DNA from: Cafeteria roenbergensis
Taxonomy: Eukaryota > Sar > Bigyra > Bicosoecida > Cafeteriaceae
DNA length: 64,000 nucleotides
Assembly (NCBI GenBank): GCA_008330645.1
Contig: VLTN01000012.1
Coordinates: 589,135-653,134, forward strand
Reading direction: 5' to 3'
The notes under the pieces are model-generated. The model did no database searches. It saw nothing but the letters and a program-made list of their open reading frames with translations, and was not told the DNA's origin. Shown piece by piece: positions 31,301 to 39,380 of this stretch; within the stretch, counting starts at the first letter, position 1; every line of letters starts with the position of its first letter. The position numbers were made by a program, and so were the translations under genes.

Positions 31301-34300
31301 GACCGCGCCGCCCGCCTCAGCGCGGCAGCGTCCTGGGACGCACCGGGCTGCGCCGCCGCGGCGCTGACGATGCCGCGGGCGCGAGCCAGCGCGAGCCCCA
31401 CCTCGCCTGCCCGCCGCCCCACGAGCGCGCCGCTCTCTCCCGCTGCGGCCTTGCCGCTGGCCCGCCCGGCAGTCGCCGCGGTCGCCCAGCGAGTGGCCAC
31501 GGCCGCCGCCCCGGCATCGTGCCGGCGCTGCCTCGCCGCCGCGGCCCTGAGCGCGGGGCCGAGCTGCGCGGCCGCTGCGCCAGTGGGGTTGGACCCGGCC
31601 GCCGCGGCCACGCGCGCGAAAAAGGCCGCGTCGCCCGGCAGCCCCCGCCGCGCCGCCGACTCCGCCGCCGTGGAGCGCAGGCCGGCAGTGCCGCCGCCGA
31701 GCATGTCGGCGGCAAGCCGGCTCCGCGCAAGCATCCCGGCGCCCTGCCCCGAGCAGGCCGCGACAGCGGCGAGCAGCCGCCTCCGCCGGGCAGCGGTCGC
31801 AAGCGCGGACGGCTTGGCCGCCGCGAGGCCCTCGCGCAAGAGGCCGCGCGCCACCGACGCCGTCCAGGCCACGGCGTGCGAGCCGGCCGACGTGTGGGCC
31901 CCTGCGCCGTCGGCGACGGGGGGGCACACGGAGCTGGTGGGCGGCGGTCGGGCGCTCGCCAGGCCGGCCAGCCCCGCAGCAGCCGCAACGCGAGCGCCCC
32001 AGCCGGCCGAGTCGCCGCCATCACGGCGCGCCAGGCGAGACGCCGACTCCGCAGCCAGCCACGCCGCGGCGAGGGCTCGCCACGCGCCAGCAGCCGACCT
32101 GGTCTCGCCGGCGTCCAGGGCAGGGGCGCCCGGCAGCACCGCCGGAAGGGAGTGGCGCGCGGCGGCGTCGGCGTCCCACGCGCGCACCACGCAAAGCCTG
32201 CCTGCGTCGGGGGCGGAGCCCTCCGGCAGCGCAAGCGCCCACGCCGCGTCCCCAGCCCCGCGTTTGGCGAGGCTGCCAGCGCGGAGCAGGTCGCCGCTGG
32301 CGCGAGCGAGCAGCGCGGCCCAGGAGGCGGCGGCGGCGGCCTTGGTGCCCCCGGCCATGGCCACGGCGCGCGGGGGGCATTCCGCCTCGAGACTGGCCAG
32401 CGCCTGCGCGCACGCCGTCTCAAGCAGGCTCGTGTCCTCGCCAGCGCTCCAGCCCTCCACCGCGTCGGCCGCCTCCCGCGCCCGCGCCTGCAGCAGCGCG
32501 AAGAGCACCCTTCTCGCAGCGGCCAGCTCCTCGGCGGAAGACGCGTCCTCGGCGGCCGGCTCGGCCGCCGTGGCTGCCACCAGCTCTGCCACGGTCGGAA
32601 GCGACAGGAGCGCCGACCGCACCGCCTCCGCCGCAGCCTCGCGGACGGAAACCGCAGCAGGGTACGCGTCGCAGAGCGCGGCAACGCCCCGGGTTCCCGC
32701 GCTGCCTGCGCCCGCTGCGTCGTCTTTGCCGCAGCAGGCGCCGCTGCTCGGCGTCACCGCCCGTCGGGCTGCCACAGTGCGCAGGAGCGCGCCGGCAGCG
32801 CGGTCAGACAGCAGACGCCGGCTGGCGGCAGACGCTCCGGCTCCGGGCCCGGCTGCCCCATCCGCCCCGTCGGCGTCGCTGTCGTCGTCGTCGCCGTCGC
32901 CGTCGTCGGCGGCTGAGCCATCGGAGTTGCCGGCAGGAGCAGCAGCGCCGCCGCCCTCCTCCTGGTCGCTGGCGTCGTCGCCGCGCAGGTCTGCGTCGGC
33001 AATGTCCCCAGTTGTGGCGGGCCGTTCCTGCGCGAGCAGGCTGCGAATGCGGACAGCCCGCTCAGCGCGCCGCACCGCGCTGGCGGCCTCGCGCCTGCAG
33101 CTCCAGCCCGTCGCCTCAGACAGCAGGGCAGCCATCTGCGGGTGGCTCTGCGGCGTGGCCTCGCGCGCCACGGCGGACGCAACAGTCGCTCGCAGGCCAG
33201 GCGCTGCGATGCTGCGCGCCACTGCGCAGGCGCGCTCCTCTAGCGCAGCGGCTCGGACAGACGCGATGTCGGAGCGCAGTGCCTCGGCGCCCACCGGAAC
33301 CGCATCAGCATCCTCCTCCTCCTCCCCCTCCCCCTCCTCCGACTTCTCCTCCTCCGCTGCCTTGCCACTTCCCTGGCTGGCATCACCGCGGTCCGCTGCG
33401 GCGCCGCCTCCCGCCGCCTCGGCCTCGTCCTCCCCCTCGGACATGGCGGGCGAGTCCAGGGCATCCTGCCTGGTCACCGCGGCCGCCTCGGCCAGCTCCT
33501 CAGCATAGTCGGCGAGCACGCTGTCGGCGTCCACGCCGTGGCGGTCGCACCACGCCCGCACAATGGGCACGGCCGTCGCGCCCAGCAGCGACGCCACGGG
33601 CTCGCGGTCAAGCAGCAGCACCGCCACGCCCGAGGGCCAGTCTGCGGCAAGCTCGGCCAGCGGCACCCTCAGACCGGCGCGCTCTGCGAGGAAGGCCTGC
33701 TCATCCAGCAGGGCCCAGAGGCGCGGCAGCAGCCGCATCGGCGGCGCCTCCGGTCCCTCGTCCGCGGTCACCGCCTGAGCCGCAGAGGCAGCCGCGGCAG
33801 CAGCACCGCCTCCGGCAACGCTGGCCGCATCGATGAGAGCCGCCCACCGCGCAGCAGTGGCCTTGGCTTCGGCAATGAGCGACGCTGCGGACCGGACGGG
33901 ATCGTGCTCGGCGTCTGCAGCCGCCGCAGCCTCCGCCGACGGCTGCTGACCGCCGCGCAGCATCCAGGCGCCAAGCGGCGCAGCCGCTGGCGACGCCGAC
34001 GGAGGCGGAACCCCCGCCGATGATGGGTCGGCCGAACCCTGGCCAGCACTGGCCTGAGCCGCGGCGGCGGCGCCACCGAGGCACAGCTGCCGCCAGCCGG
34101 CGAGGCTTGCTGCTGCCGCGCCAAGGGACCCTGCCGCGTTGGCCGGGGCGCAGAGCTCTCCCGGCGTCGCAGGAGGCTGTGGCTCGGCGTGCGCCGGCGC
34201 GTCTCGCCCAGACGACGCCACCCCCGCGGCCGCGCAGGCCTCGCGCGGCAGCAGGGCCTGGCACGCCCACCGCGCCTCGCTCGGGTCCATGCCCGCGGCC

Positions 34301-36639
34301 TCGCAGCGAAGGGCCTCGGCAACTGCCCACGGCTCCAGCAGGACCGCGTCGCGCTGGTCCAGCAGCGGCAGCACGCTGGAACGCACCCATGGCGCCCAAG
34401 CGGACGGCCTGACCCAGTCTGGAAGGTCCCGCAGCGCGGCGGCCACCGCCCGCGCCCCGGCCGCCGTGGGCTGGCGCTCCCACGCCGATCGCGCCTCCCA
34501 GAGCATGCCTGCGCGAACGAGAGCGGCGGCCGCGCCTGCCCACGAGCCGTCTCGGAAGGACACCCACGCCGCGCGCTCAAAGTCGGCGGCGCCTTGGGCG
34601 GGGGCGTGCGCGCCGCTGGCGCGCCTGCCTGCGGCTGTCATGGCCTCGAACGCCGCCCAGCGCGCGGCGAGGGCAGCAGCGTCGCCGGCCGCTGACTCTG
34701 CCGCGTCTGCGGCCTCCGCTCCGCAGGCGGGGTCCAGCGCGGCCCCCGGGACGCCCGGCCTCCCCCCCTTCGCGGCGGGGGCGTCTCCTGCTGCGCCGGC
34801 CGCGCCAGGCGACTCCTCCGCTCCCGCCGCGGCGCCCGCGTACGCAACCAGGACCTTCATCGTGGCCTGGCACAGGGGCACAGCCTCAGCGCAGAGCGCA
34901 ACTGCAAAGGATGCGTCTCCGGCCGACACGACCTCGTCCAGCACGCCGGCGAGGCGGCGCGCTCGCGAGCGGTCCTCCGCACGAAACCGCTTGGCGTCGT
35001 CCGCCGACGCGCACTCCGCCTCGGCGCGATCCGCGGAGGACCGCATCTCGTGCGCCAGCACGGTGGCCTCGGCCCTGGCCGCGTCGGTGGGGTCGAGCCC
35101 GGCGGCCTCCGCGAGGGCCGCGGCTTCAGATCGCCCCCCCCGCCGCACAGCGGCCTCCATTCTGTCCGCGAGCGGCGTCGGCTCGAGCTGGTGCAGCACA
35201 AGGCACCGAGCGCCCGCGTCGCCCAGCCCCTCGACGCTGCCCAGCGACGCAAGCAGAAGGCGCGGGGCAACTGCGGTCCGGCCGACGACGGGGACCCCGT
35301 CCTCGTCCGCTGCGTCGTCGCACTCGTCCTCGTCCGCCGCCACGTCGATCATCGCAGCGGGCGCAACATGCCCCCCGGCGCTTCCAGGCGCGCTGCCACG
35401 CGGGGGCATGGGCACCGGCGCCTGGGCGACAATGGCAAGGTCGTGCGCGGGGTCCACGTCCGGCTCCTCGAGCGGGGGCGGGCGCAGGAAGCAAGCCACG
35501 CCAGGCGCCCCGACGTCGCCGCTGCGCGTCGCCACAAGCACCTCCGGCTCCTCGAACAGCCCAGCAGCGGCGCCAGAGGCCCAGGCCAGGCCGAGCACGG
35601 GGCCGCAGCCCGGGAGGCCTCTCGCGGAGCCCGCGGCGATGAAGGCCGGCGGCTGGCCGGCGGACGGGCACTCCCACAAGGACACGGAGCCATCGGCGTG
35701 GCCTAGCGCGAGCTGCATTGACCCCGGGCGGAGCGCAGCGGCGACGGGCGCCGAGCTGAGCGCGGCCCTGGGCAGCGAGGCGACGGGCGCGGTGTCGGCG
35801 GCGGATCCGGAGTCGGCTCCCGGCCCCCGGGGAAGGACCCACACCGCCACTGCGACTGGCCCTGCGAGCGCAACCAGCGCGACTGCTGTGCCGGCCTCGC
35901 GCCACCCTGCTGCCATGCACGCCATGGGGCCCTTCATGTGAGCGGACGACGCGTGAAACTGGGAGACGCGGTTGCGGCGCACCACGGCCTTGACCGCGGC
36001 GTCGTCGCGAGCAGCTGCGGCAGCAACCAGCGCGGGAAGCTGCAGCCGCCGCATCACCAGTGCGGCGCCCGAAACCGCAACGGCAACAAGCTCCTCCTCG
36101 GGAGGGCTGCCGCCGCTGCCGGCCGTCGCGGACATGGCCTCTGCCGAAGGGCGCGCGCACTGGATCCCGGCAAAGGCCGACCCAACGGCCAAGCCAGAGT
36201 CTGCTGCGACTGCAGCGGCGGCGTCGCCGCCTTCGTCGCCGGTCGGCTTGAACACTTGCTTCTGCGAGAGCAGCTGGCCGTTCGCCACGAGCAAGCTCAG
36301 GCGTCCAAGGGCGTCGCCCACAAAGGCGCACTGGCCGTCGGCAGACCATGTGGCCGCCTCCGGGGCAGCTCCCAGCCGGACTCTTCTGGAGGGCACGTCT
36401 CCAAGGTGAGCGCCGCTCAGCCGCGGCAGGCCGAACAGATACACGCGGTCGCGCGACAGCGCCACGACGCGGGTCACGGGTCCGCGGCTGCCCCTGGAAC
36501 TACTCGCGGCGGCTGTGCGAACTGCGACCCGGGGGCCGCACAGCGGCGACGGGTCGTCCACAAGGGCCGCCAGCGGCACTGCCTGAACCGCATCCCCACC
36601 TCCTGCGAGCCGCGCAGGCAGACGTCCAGGCACCCGAAA
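25396..36639 (-). CDS. giant Rod/KNTC1-like kinetochore protein (beta-propeller plus alpha-solenoid); 5' exon(s) unresolved
   Basis: One exon of about 11.2 kb encodes roughly 3750 residues, likely entered at a CAG acceptor at 36640 or 36603. The frame itself has no ATG until far inside, so a first exon is needed; ATG at 37004 (MATDGRARTVVAV, then GTGAGC) is a candidate. The first ~350 residues look like a beta-propeller (VVALSRDRVYLFGLP, EAATWSADGQCAFVGDALGR). The run LQLPALVAAAAARDD...FHASSAHMKGPMACMAAG resembles human KNTC1 at the same relative position. The rest is an Ala-rich helical solenoid with acidic linkers (about residue 1103). Rod with Zw10 and Zwilch forms the RZZ spindle-checkpoint complex that recruits dynein. 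NBAS or another propeller-solenoid protein is the main alternative. Human KNTC1 is 2209 aa, so this copy is far larger. Confidence 0.55.
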   Translation of the reverse strand, partial: FRVPGRLPARLAGGGDAVQAVPLAALVDDPSPLCGPRVAVRTAAASSSRGSRGPVTRVVALSRDRVYLFGLPRLSGAHLGDVPSRRVRLGAAPEAATWSADGQCAFVGDALGRLSLLVANGQLLSQKQVFKPTGDEGGDAAAAVAADSGLAVGSAFAGIQCARPSAEAMSATAGSGGSPPEEELVAVAVSGAALVMRRLQLPALVAAAAARDDAAVKAVVRRNRVSQFHASSAHMKGPMACMAAGWREAGTAVALVALAGPVAVAVWVLPRGPGADSGSAADTAPVASLPRAALSSAPVAAALRPGSMQLALGHADGSVSLWECPSAGQPPAFIAAGSARGLPGCGPVLGLAWASGAAAGLFEEPEVLVATRSGDVGAPGVACFLRPPPLEEPDVDPAHDLAIVAQAPVPMPPRGSAPGSAGGHVAPAAMIDVAADEDECDDAADEDGVPVVGRTAVAPRLLLASLGSVEGLGDAGARCLVLHQLEPTPLADRMEAAVRRGGRSEAAALAEAAGLDPTDAARAEATVLAHEMRSSADRAEAECASADDAKRFRAEDRSRARRLAGVLDEVVSAGDASFAVALCAEAVPLCQATMKVLVAYAGAAAGAEESPGAAGAAGDAPAAKGGRPGVPGAALDPACGAEAADAAESAAGDAAALAARWAAFEAMTAAGRRASGAHAPAQGAADFERAAWVSFRDGSWAGAAAALVRAGMLWEARSAWERQPTAAGARAVAAALRDLPDWVRPSAWAPWVRSSVLPLLDQRDAVLLEPWAVAEALRCEAAGMDPSEARWACQALLPREACAAAGVASSGRDAPAHAEPQPPATPGELCAPANAAGSLGAAAASLAGWRQLCLGGAAAAAQASAGQGSADPSSAGVPPPSASPAAAPLGAWMLRGGQQPSAEAAAAADAEHDPVRSAASLIAEAKATAARWAALIDAASVAGGGAAAAAASAAQAVTADEGPEAPPMRLLPRLWALLDEQAFLAERAGLRVPLAELAADWPSGVAVLLLDREPVASLLGATAVPIVRAWCDRHGVDADSVLADYAEELAEAAAVTRQDALDSPAMSEGEDEAEAAGGGAAADRGDASQGSGKAAEEEKSEEGEGEEEEDADAVPVGAEALRSDIASVRAAALEERACAVARSIAAPGLRATVASAVAREATPQSHPQMAALLSEATGWSCRREAASAVRRAERAVRIRSLLAQERPATTGDIADADLRGDDASDQEEGGGAAAPAGNSDGSAADDGDGDDDDSDADGADGAAGPGAGASAASRRLLSDRAAGALLRTVAARRAVTPSSGACCGKDDAAGAGSAGTRGVAALCDAYPAAVSVREAAAEAVRSALLSLPTVAELVAATAAEPAAEDASSAEELAAARRVLFALLQARAREAADAVEGWSAGEDTSLLETACAQALASLEAECPPRAVAMAGGTKAAAAASWAALLARASGDLLRAGSLAKRGAGDAAWALALPEGSAPDAGRLCVVRAWDADAAARHSLPAVLPGAPALDAGETRSAAGAWRALAAAWLAAESASRLARRDGGDSAGWGARVAAAAGLAGLASARPPPTSSVCPPVADGAGAHTSAGSHAVAWTASVARGLLREGLAAAKPSALATAARRRRLLAAVAACSGQGAGMLARSRLAADMLGGGTAGLRSTAAESAARRGLPGDAAFFARVAAAAGSNPTGAAAAQLGPALRAAAARQRRHDAGAAAVATRWATAATAGRASGKAAAGESGALVGRRAGEVGLALARARGIVSAAAAQPGASQDAAALRRAARSLLGAALAAGGDGAAGRAGAEGPARAAMAARRLAGSSIACGPAAAVASGLDGWSNADVACAVALRTDVADVLARAEAEAEAGDAAQAQAGTEGERLLRAMGTAGRGPASGSDAADGRRVRSKATSLASAIFGEEDDADDDDEADGGAAAEEAGAGARGRSRGGGSRAASASAAAPGALPAGPPPLPRGRAADAGAGGFARGMAPRADWVAYGAWWREGGMVLDSGPAMTKAMTLVSARRACEAWAHPVAWAVRMACVADSGAVLAAAASSRQPRRRSRGLEARSTGWDVAGMQARSARRDLVAHLRAGGSIATALGVAVGGAGGEAGGAVAAAAEDELAAAAQEELGLAAAKEAMGARRPDGAAALAWLLAVPVRDAAQVLRDEIRAAATAAREAVSGAGRSESASRLKVQAAFQRMSDAACVGADAAVCWDEPAFACECAAVAGAARWWARLAAVGVPVDSSVWARGQGEASTQTASTKPSSGGSLQTRRGAGAAARIGLASPGAGPLQAVLSPGQDGGPQHAEAEPLDSLAYRARVAQALVAAAGTRLGPAMVLAGAQRVDPAGPLASFARALLTDPACAGLAGFEAPCAAALAALPSDAAAAELNASLAAIAPFDHRRLAFACSALAALLPADASLGRARAALVLLSSPAAPRRAAPPSAAAALAVVLACPEAAAAVAARFLQRGALPRSPAGASDGPRADPTTPAGQRLADAAWAILAPAGACPGFASGSEPGSAGRLTQVPVPAWAAAARASQAGHGVVAAVWAARRLALDCDADSDPEPCPHPRLAALEEAAAVLLAAPTPDALLGALRQAACRQAGAGTAPPPVAEAADADWDGAGSEQADAAATASSALRRAPVLPASAGLRLLSDAASRLSLTHLLDRPVEALSRHLTLSALPRCLPLVGGTPDDADALAMALARRTARALVRQRLRQALVRSEAASAARALSDAERAALLPAPGAAAPEGAAAAGPAVECDWELVVPQAACPGLAGGLGVSDVAAAVDAVRDPETRVLAAEAAANEVPCDWVELQALCPELADALTVSGTDGVPAAAWRAGRHGHAPTALAAALSLGAADSESLAQAVDGGGAPAPPQEGAGCAPTPQLGTAFCDAVRDRAVPAVLSQAAAQLVAPSASARMWALLGGGHIGTCGDGGALGPAWRRPRFDPWLDRAAASPADVAAVGGAALAAQTVAAEASEALAMCRLRLTALALRCASDWRDWLTRIAGGEDAARADDGETGDAFRLAEGAIARLRAATVAAELRVDLLRLDGRDFARAGRFAGTDAEAAEAAARSRLGDGAASEDGGTVVSARSRASRLAGEGGSAAVWDERDAAESIARGVERAMAAAAAAAAGDEAAQAGGTGARPPRPRPRAGRGVVALATLEEAPAPAQEASSAGARAQGQAPPLDPLAAASAAALLRLVPQPVALVAFLVARAAEAASGGRSASIPPAAVVALAARAAHRLGVDIAEVQRRVAEAYAATPPLGPGSQLPADAGAVTAGATGLAPALAATALRETQLERRAAFLLRPPPGCARAGPRGAPLAGYVVPASAAGSAAAAAATAAAAARQPVWSAEDDRAWAGDEQAEAEAAEASAAALAAVERLLAVALAPSAAGTDGPMLRSRAARTALLLADPADVAAALRRVCERLPVTAAAATATAAAASDAVGGDGTALLPPPRTAAELAGMAARLWYQWLGERLRVRLPAERLTTALAASGVARGLWRDRQRDPATVAVAASLLADAGVADAALWPQLARALTDAGRHGDAVDAVRRAARTRAIASPALTGGVASGGGGGGPGSDAKAAASSLGEAWAVAVEGAARGLVAARRVATASASPDSGAAAAGSSPLDARADAHDLAGRIVLALRAAPWELPGVSAAAAAATAALLSAGPAFAPEAVGAALLAPGKDAPWPGGEPPAGAYAAALAEALAPAAAAAGAGADGSRLWGSRAAASALAARAAMA

Positions 36640-37401
36640 CTGGCAGCACGCATTGCAGAGACTGCTTGTTTGTGTGCGCGCAACCCAACGGGCTCGCGAG
36701 GGGGCTCCCCGGCGAGCAGCGCCAAGCAACGGCGAAATGCATCAACCTCCAGCAGGCTCACCGGCGCCGCCAGCTGCATTGGCCTCGTGCGCCTCGGCCT
36801 CGCCCTGCGCGCACAGCGAACACGTCACAGCGCGATGGTGCGGCTTGGGCCAAAGCGCAGCGACGGCTCAGCGGCAGACTGGGCGGCCAGGGCGCAAGCG
36901 GTGGAGCAATCCGACAACGGGCTCCGAGCGCAAGGCGCGCCCCGGGCGAATGAAGCAAGGCTCACGACAGCAACGACGGTGCGGGCTCGCCCGTCCGTGG
37001 CCATTGCCCGGGCTTGAAGGACCCAGGGGCCTGCGAGGCGGGCAGTGACGCGCCCGGCGGACTCTGAGCTGGCCGGCGACGGAAGCGACTCTGCTCGTCG
37101 TCGGGCAGTTGCCCGCGCCGCCGGCATTCGGGCGCGTGGGCCGCGTGCGCATGCGTGGCGCTGGGAGCTTTCCCGACCACGAATCTTGCCTCGCGTCCCG
37201 CAGCGCGAATGTGACGGATTCCTTTGCTTGGCTGTACGCTTCACGTCGGAAGGGGAGGCAGTGCAGGCGCCTTCGGGTGAGCACTCCGCTGCGCTCCACG
37301 GCGCCAAATAGCGTGAGCAACACACTCACGGGCACATGCCAGGCGCGATAACGGCGCTGGCGCGCGGTTCTCAGGCGAACATCGCTGCGGGCGCCGCGCC
37401 C
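36640..37401. other. 762 bp between the Rod-like main exon and the ZIP gene; probable 5' exons
   Basis: The minus strand should contain the first exon(s) and promoter of the Rod-like gene, then the 3' UTR of the ZIP gene. Two phase-compatible but unproved routes start at ATG 37004. One joins a segment ending GCCG/GTGAGC (near 36766) to the acceptor at 36603. The other uses extra exons and would need an implausible 24-nt intron. Confidence 0.3.
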
Positions 37402-38802
37402 CTACTGGTCGTCGTCGTGGACCATGTGCTGGAACAGCGACATGGCCGCGAAGGCGGTCAAGGCCACGGCAAAGGCGGTGGTCTTGCCGAGCGAGGCAGC
37501 CGCTTGGGGCCACAGCTCCTGCAAGCTGAGCAGGAGCATCGCTCCCGCCGCAAATCCGAGTCCGACCGGCAGCAGGGCGGCGAACGTGTCGACAAAGAAA
37601 TACGCCGGAAGCGCAAAGAGTGGCTGCGGCAGCGACGAGAGGATTGACAGCGCTGCCGCGTCGACCAGCGACGTGCCCCTCGGCACAAGCACGAGGCAGA
37701 TGGCCAGGCCCTCAGGGATGTTGTGAACCGCCAGCGTGGACGAGATGACGGAGCCGACCCTGACGCCTTTGGTACCCCCAAACGACACGCCAAGCCCGAC
37801 CCCCTCGGCGAGCGAGTGCGCCGCCATGACTGTGAAGAAGAGCAGCGCGCGCCTGAAGTCCGCCTTGCCCAGAGCCCTGCTTGTCTCGAGCAGCCCCGCG
37901 ACTCGCTCCTCGTCGTCGCTGTCCACGGCTGTCTCGTCCTCCTCCACCACAAGCTCCTCTCCCGAGGCCGCCGCGTCGCCATAGCCGTCGCCGGCCACGC
38001 CCCCCGTCCCCGCGGTGTGGCCCTGCCCCGTCCTTGACCGGTCGACAATCCTGGCCTCCGCAGGCCCCTCGGCGGCGCTGTCGCCGCCTTGGCAGTCTGC
38101 ACCGCCTGCTCCAGACGTATGGCTCTCACCAGGCTGAGGGCCAGACTCGCTTGTGGCGCGGTGCCCGCTGCCGCCGCCGGCCGAGCAGGCCTCGTGACCG
38201 CCGTGCGAGTGCATGAGCGCCTCGGTCACGCGCACGAACACCAGGCCCAGCACGACGCCCACGGCGGTTCGTGCGACGCCCCAGGCGCACGGGTACTTCG
38301 CGCCTTGCTCCTGCGGCCTCGCTGCCGCCCCTGGGGGAGGCAGCGGGGCGTCCGGCTGCTCCGCGCCTGCTCCCTCAAGGACGAGCCCCACGGACGCAGC
38401 GACCATCATGCCGCACGCCACCGCATTGCTGGCCGCAGAGAGCGCGGGCGGGAGGCGGGAGGCGAAGAGGAAGGGCACCACGCCCAGGCCGGTGCAGGCG
38501 GCGGTGATCCAGCCGAACCACAACACAAGCTCCGCTCTGTGCCACTGCACGCCGGAACTCGACTCCGGCGGAACGTCCGTAACGGTGCCGTCGTCCGCTC
38601 CGCGCACGAAAGGCCCGGGTGCTGGGAGCTCCGGAGCCGCGGCAGCGATGCGAGCCGCGGCAACTGCAGTGACCACCAGCGCGCTCAGCACTGCCACGCG
38701 CCCGGCCAGGCTGGAGGGGCGCGAGCGCAAGTCGGAGCTGCGAAGGGGAGGCTTGCCATGGGCGTGCGCCTCGGCGTCCGCAGCGGGGCCTGCAACTGCC
38801 AT
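37402..38802 (-). CDS. ZIP-family divalent metal transporter
   Basis: 466 aa from the ATG at 38802 (MAVAGPAADAEAHAHG). The first hydrophobic helix (VAVLSALVVTAVAAARIAAAA) may be a signal peptide or TM. About eight TM segments are visible. Between the third and fourth lies a variable loop starting MHSHGGHEACSAGGGSGH and rich in acidic residues (VVEEDETAVDSDDEE), typical of metal-binding ZIP loops. TM4 has HSLAEGVGLGVSF and TM5 HNIPEGLAICLVL, the paired ZIP signature whose His/Glu bind zinc or iron. It therefore imports Zn2+ (possibly Fe or Mn) into the cytosol from outside or from an organelle. It is closest to the ZupT/ZTP29-like class by motif. The long open frame upstream of 38802 is not needed. 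Confidence 0.92.
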   Translation of the reverse strand: MAVAGPAADAEAHAHGKPPLRSSDLRSRPSSLAGRVAVLSALVVTAVAAARIAAAAPELPAPGPFVRGADDGTVTDVPPESSSGVQWHRAELVLWFGWITAACTGLGVVPFLFASRLPPALSAASNAVACGMMVAASVGLVLEGAGAEQPDAPLPPPGAAARPQEQGAKYPCAWGVARTAVGVVLGLVFVRVTEALMHSHGGHEACSAGGGSGHRATSESGPQPGESHTSGAGGADCQGGDSAAEGPAEARIVDRSRTGQGHTAGTGGVAGDGYGDAAASGEELVVEEDETAVDSDDEERVAGLLETSRALGKADFRRALLFFTVMAAHSLAEGVGLGVSFGGTKGVRVGSVISSTLAVHNIPEGLAICLVLVPRGTSLVDAAALSILSSLPQPLFALPAYFFVDTFAALLPVGLGFAAGAMLLLSLQELWPQAAASLGKTTAFAVALTAFAAMSLFQHMVHDDDQ

Positions 38803-39380
38803 GGGGGCGGCGGCACGGCGGCGCTGCCTGGTTGAGCTTGCCCTGATTCGGCACGGATGCGGCGGGTCTTCGTGCCCTGCCGAGCGCTCCAGGCCACGCA
38901 TGCAGGCGCCTGTGAGCGCGAAACACCCAAGGCTAGGCCCGGCGCTCGCGGGACGCGCGCGGCGGGGCGGGATTCGCAAGGCTGCAGTTCGGTCGGGGAT
39001 GCCGACTGCGGAGCGCCCAGGCCGTGGCTGCAACGCCTGGCCTCTCGAGCCTGGAGCCCGCTGGCACGATTCAGGCCGGCGCGGCCCGTAGCCTTGGGCG
39101 CGAGTGCGGGCGCGGGCTGCTTCCCGCGCGCGCGAACAGGCCCGCGATGCCGAGGCTTTGCAGATCCGACAGAGGCCGCCACAGCAGCAGAGCTGCGTCA
39201 ACCGCGCGCGCATCGCCGGCGAGTCAGCCCCGCCACGCACGTGCATCGGCTGGATCTGGAGTGGGGGGCAATCGGACACGGCCCCACTTTGCGCAGCGCT
39301 CCCGGATCGGTCCGTGCCGTCTGGCACCGAGGTGAACAGCCCGCTGCACCTGAGTTCGGCCAAGGGCTTGTGCTCACCGA
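38803..39380. other. divergent intergenic region, 578 bp
   Basis: This lies between the starts of the ZIP transporter and D-2-hydroxyglutarate dehydrogenase genes and presumably contains both promoters. No exon, RNA gene or repeat is recognised. Confidence 0.35.

Noticed and set aside
25880-33508. Long plus-strand ORFs (1122-1233 codons) as genes
   Set aside because: They lie wholly antisense to the Rod-like frame, lack family motifs, and are low-complexity Ser/Arg/Ala strings as expected for the shadow of Ala-rich coding DNA.
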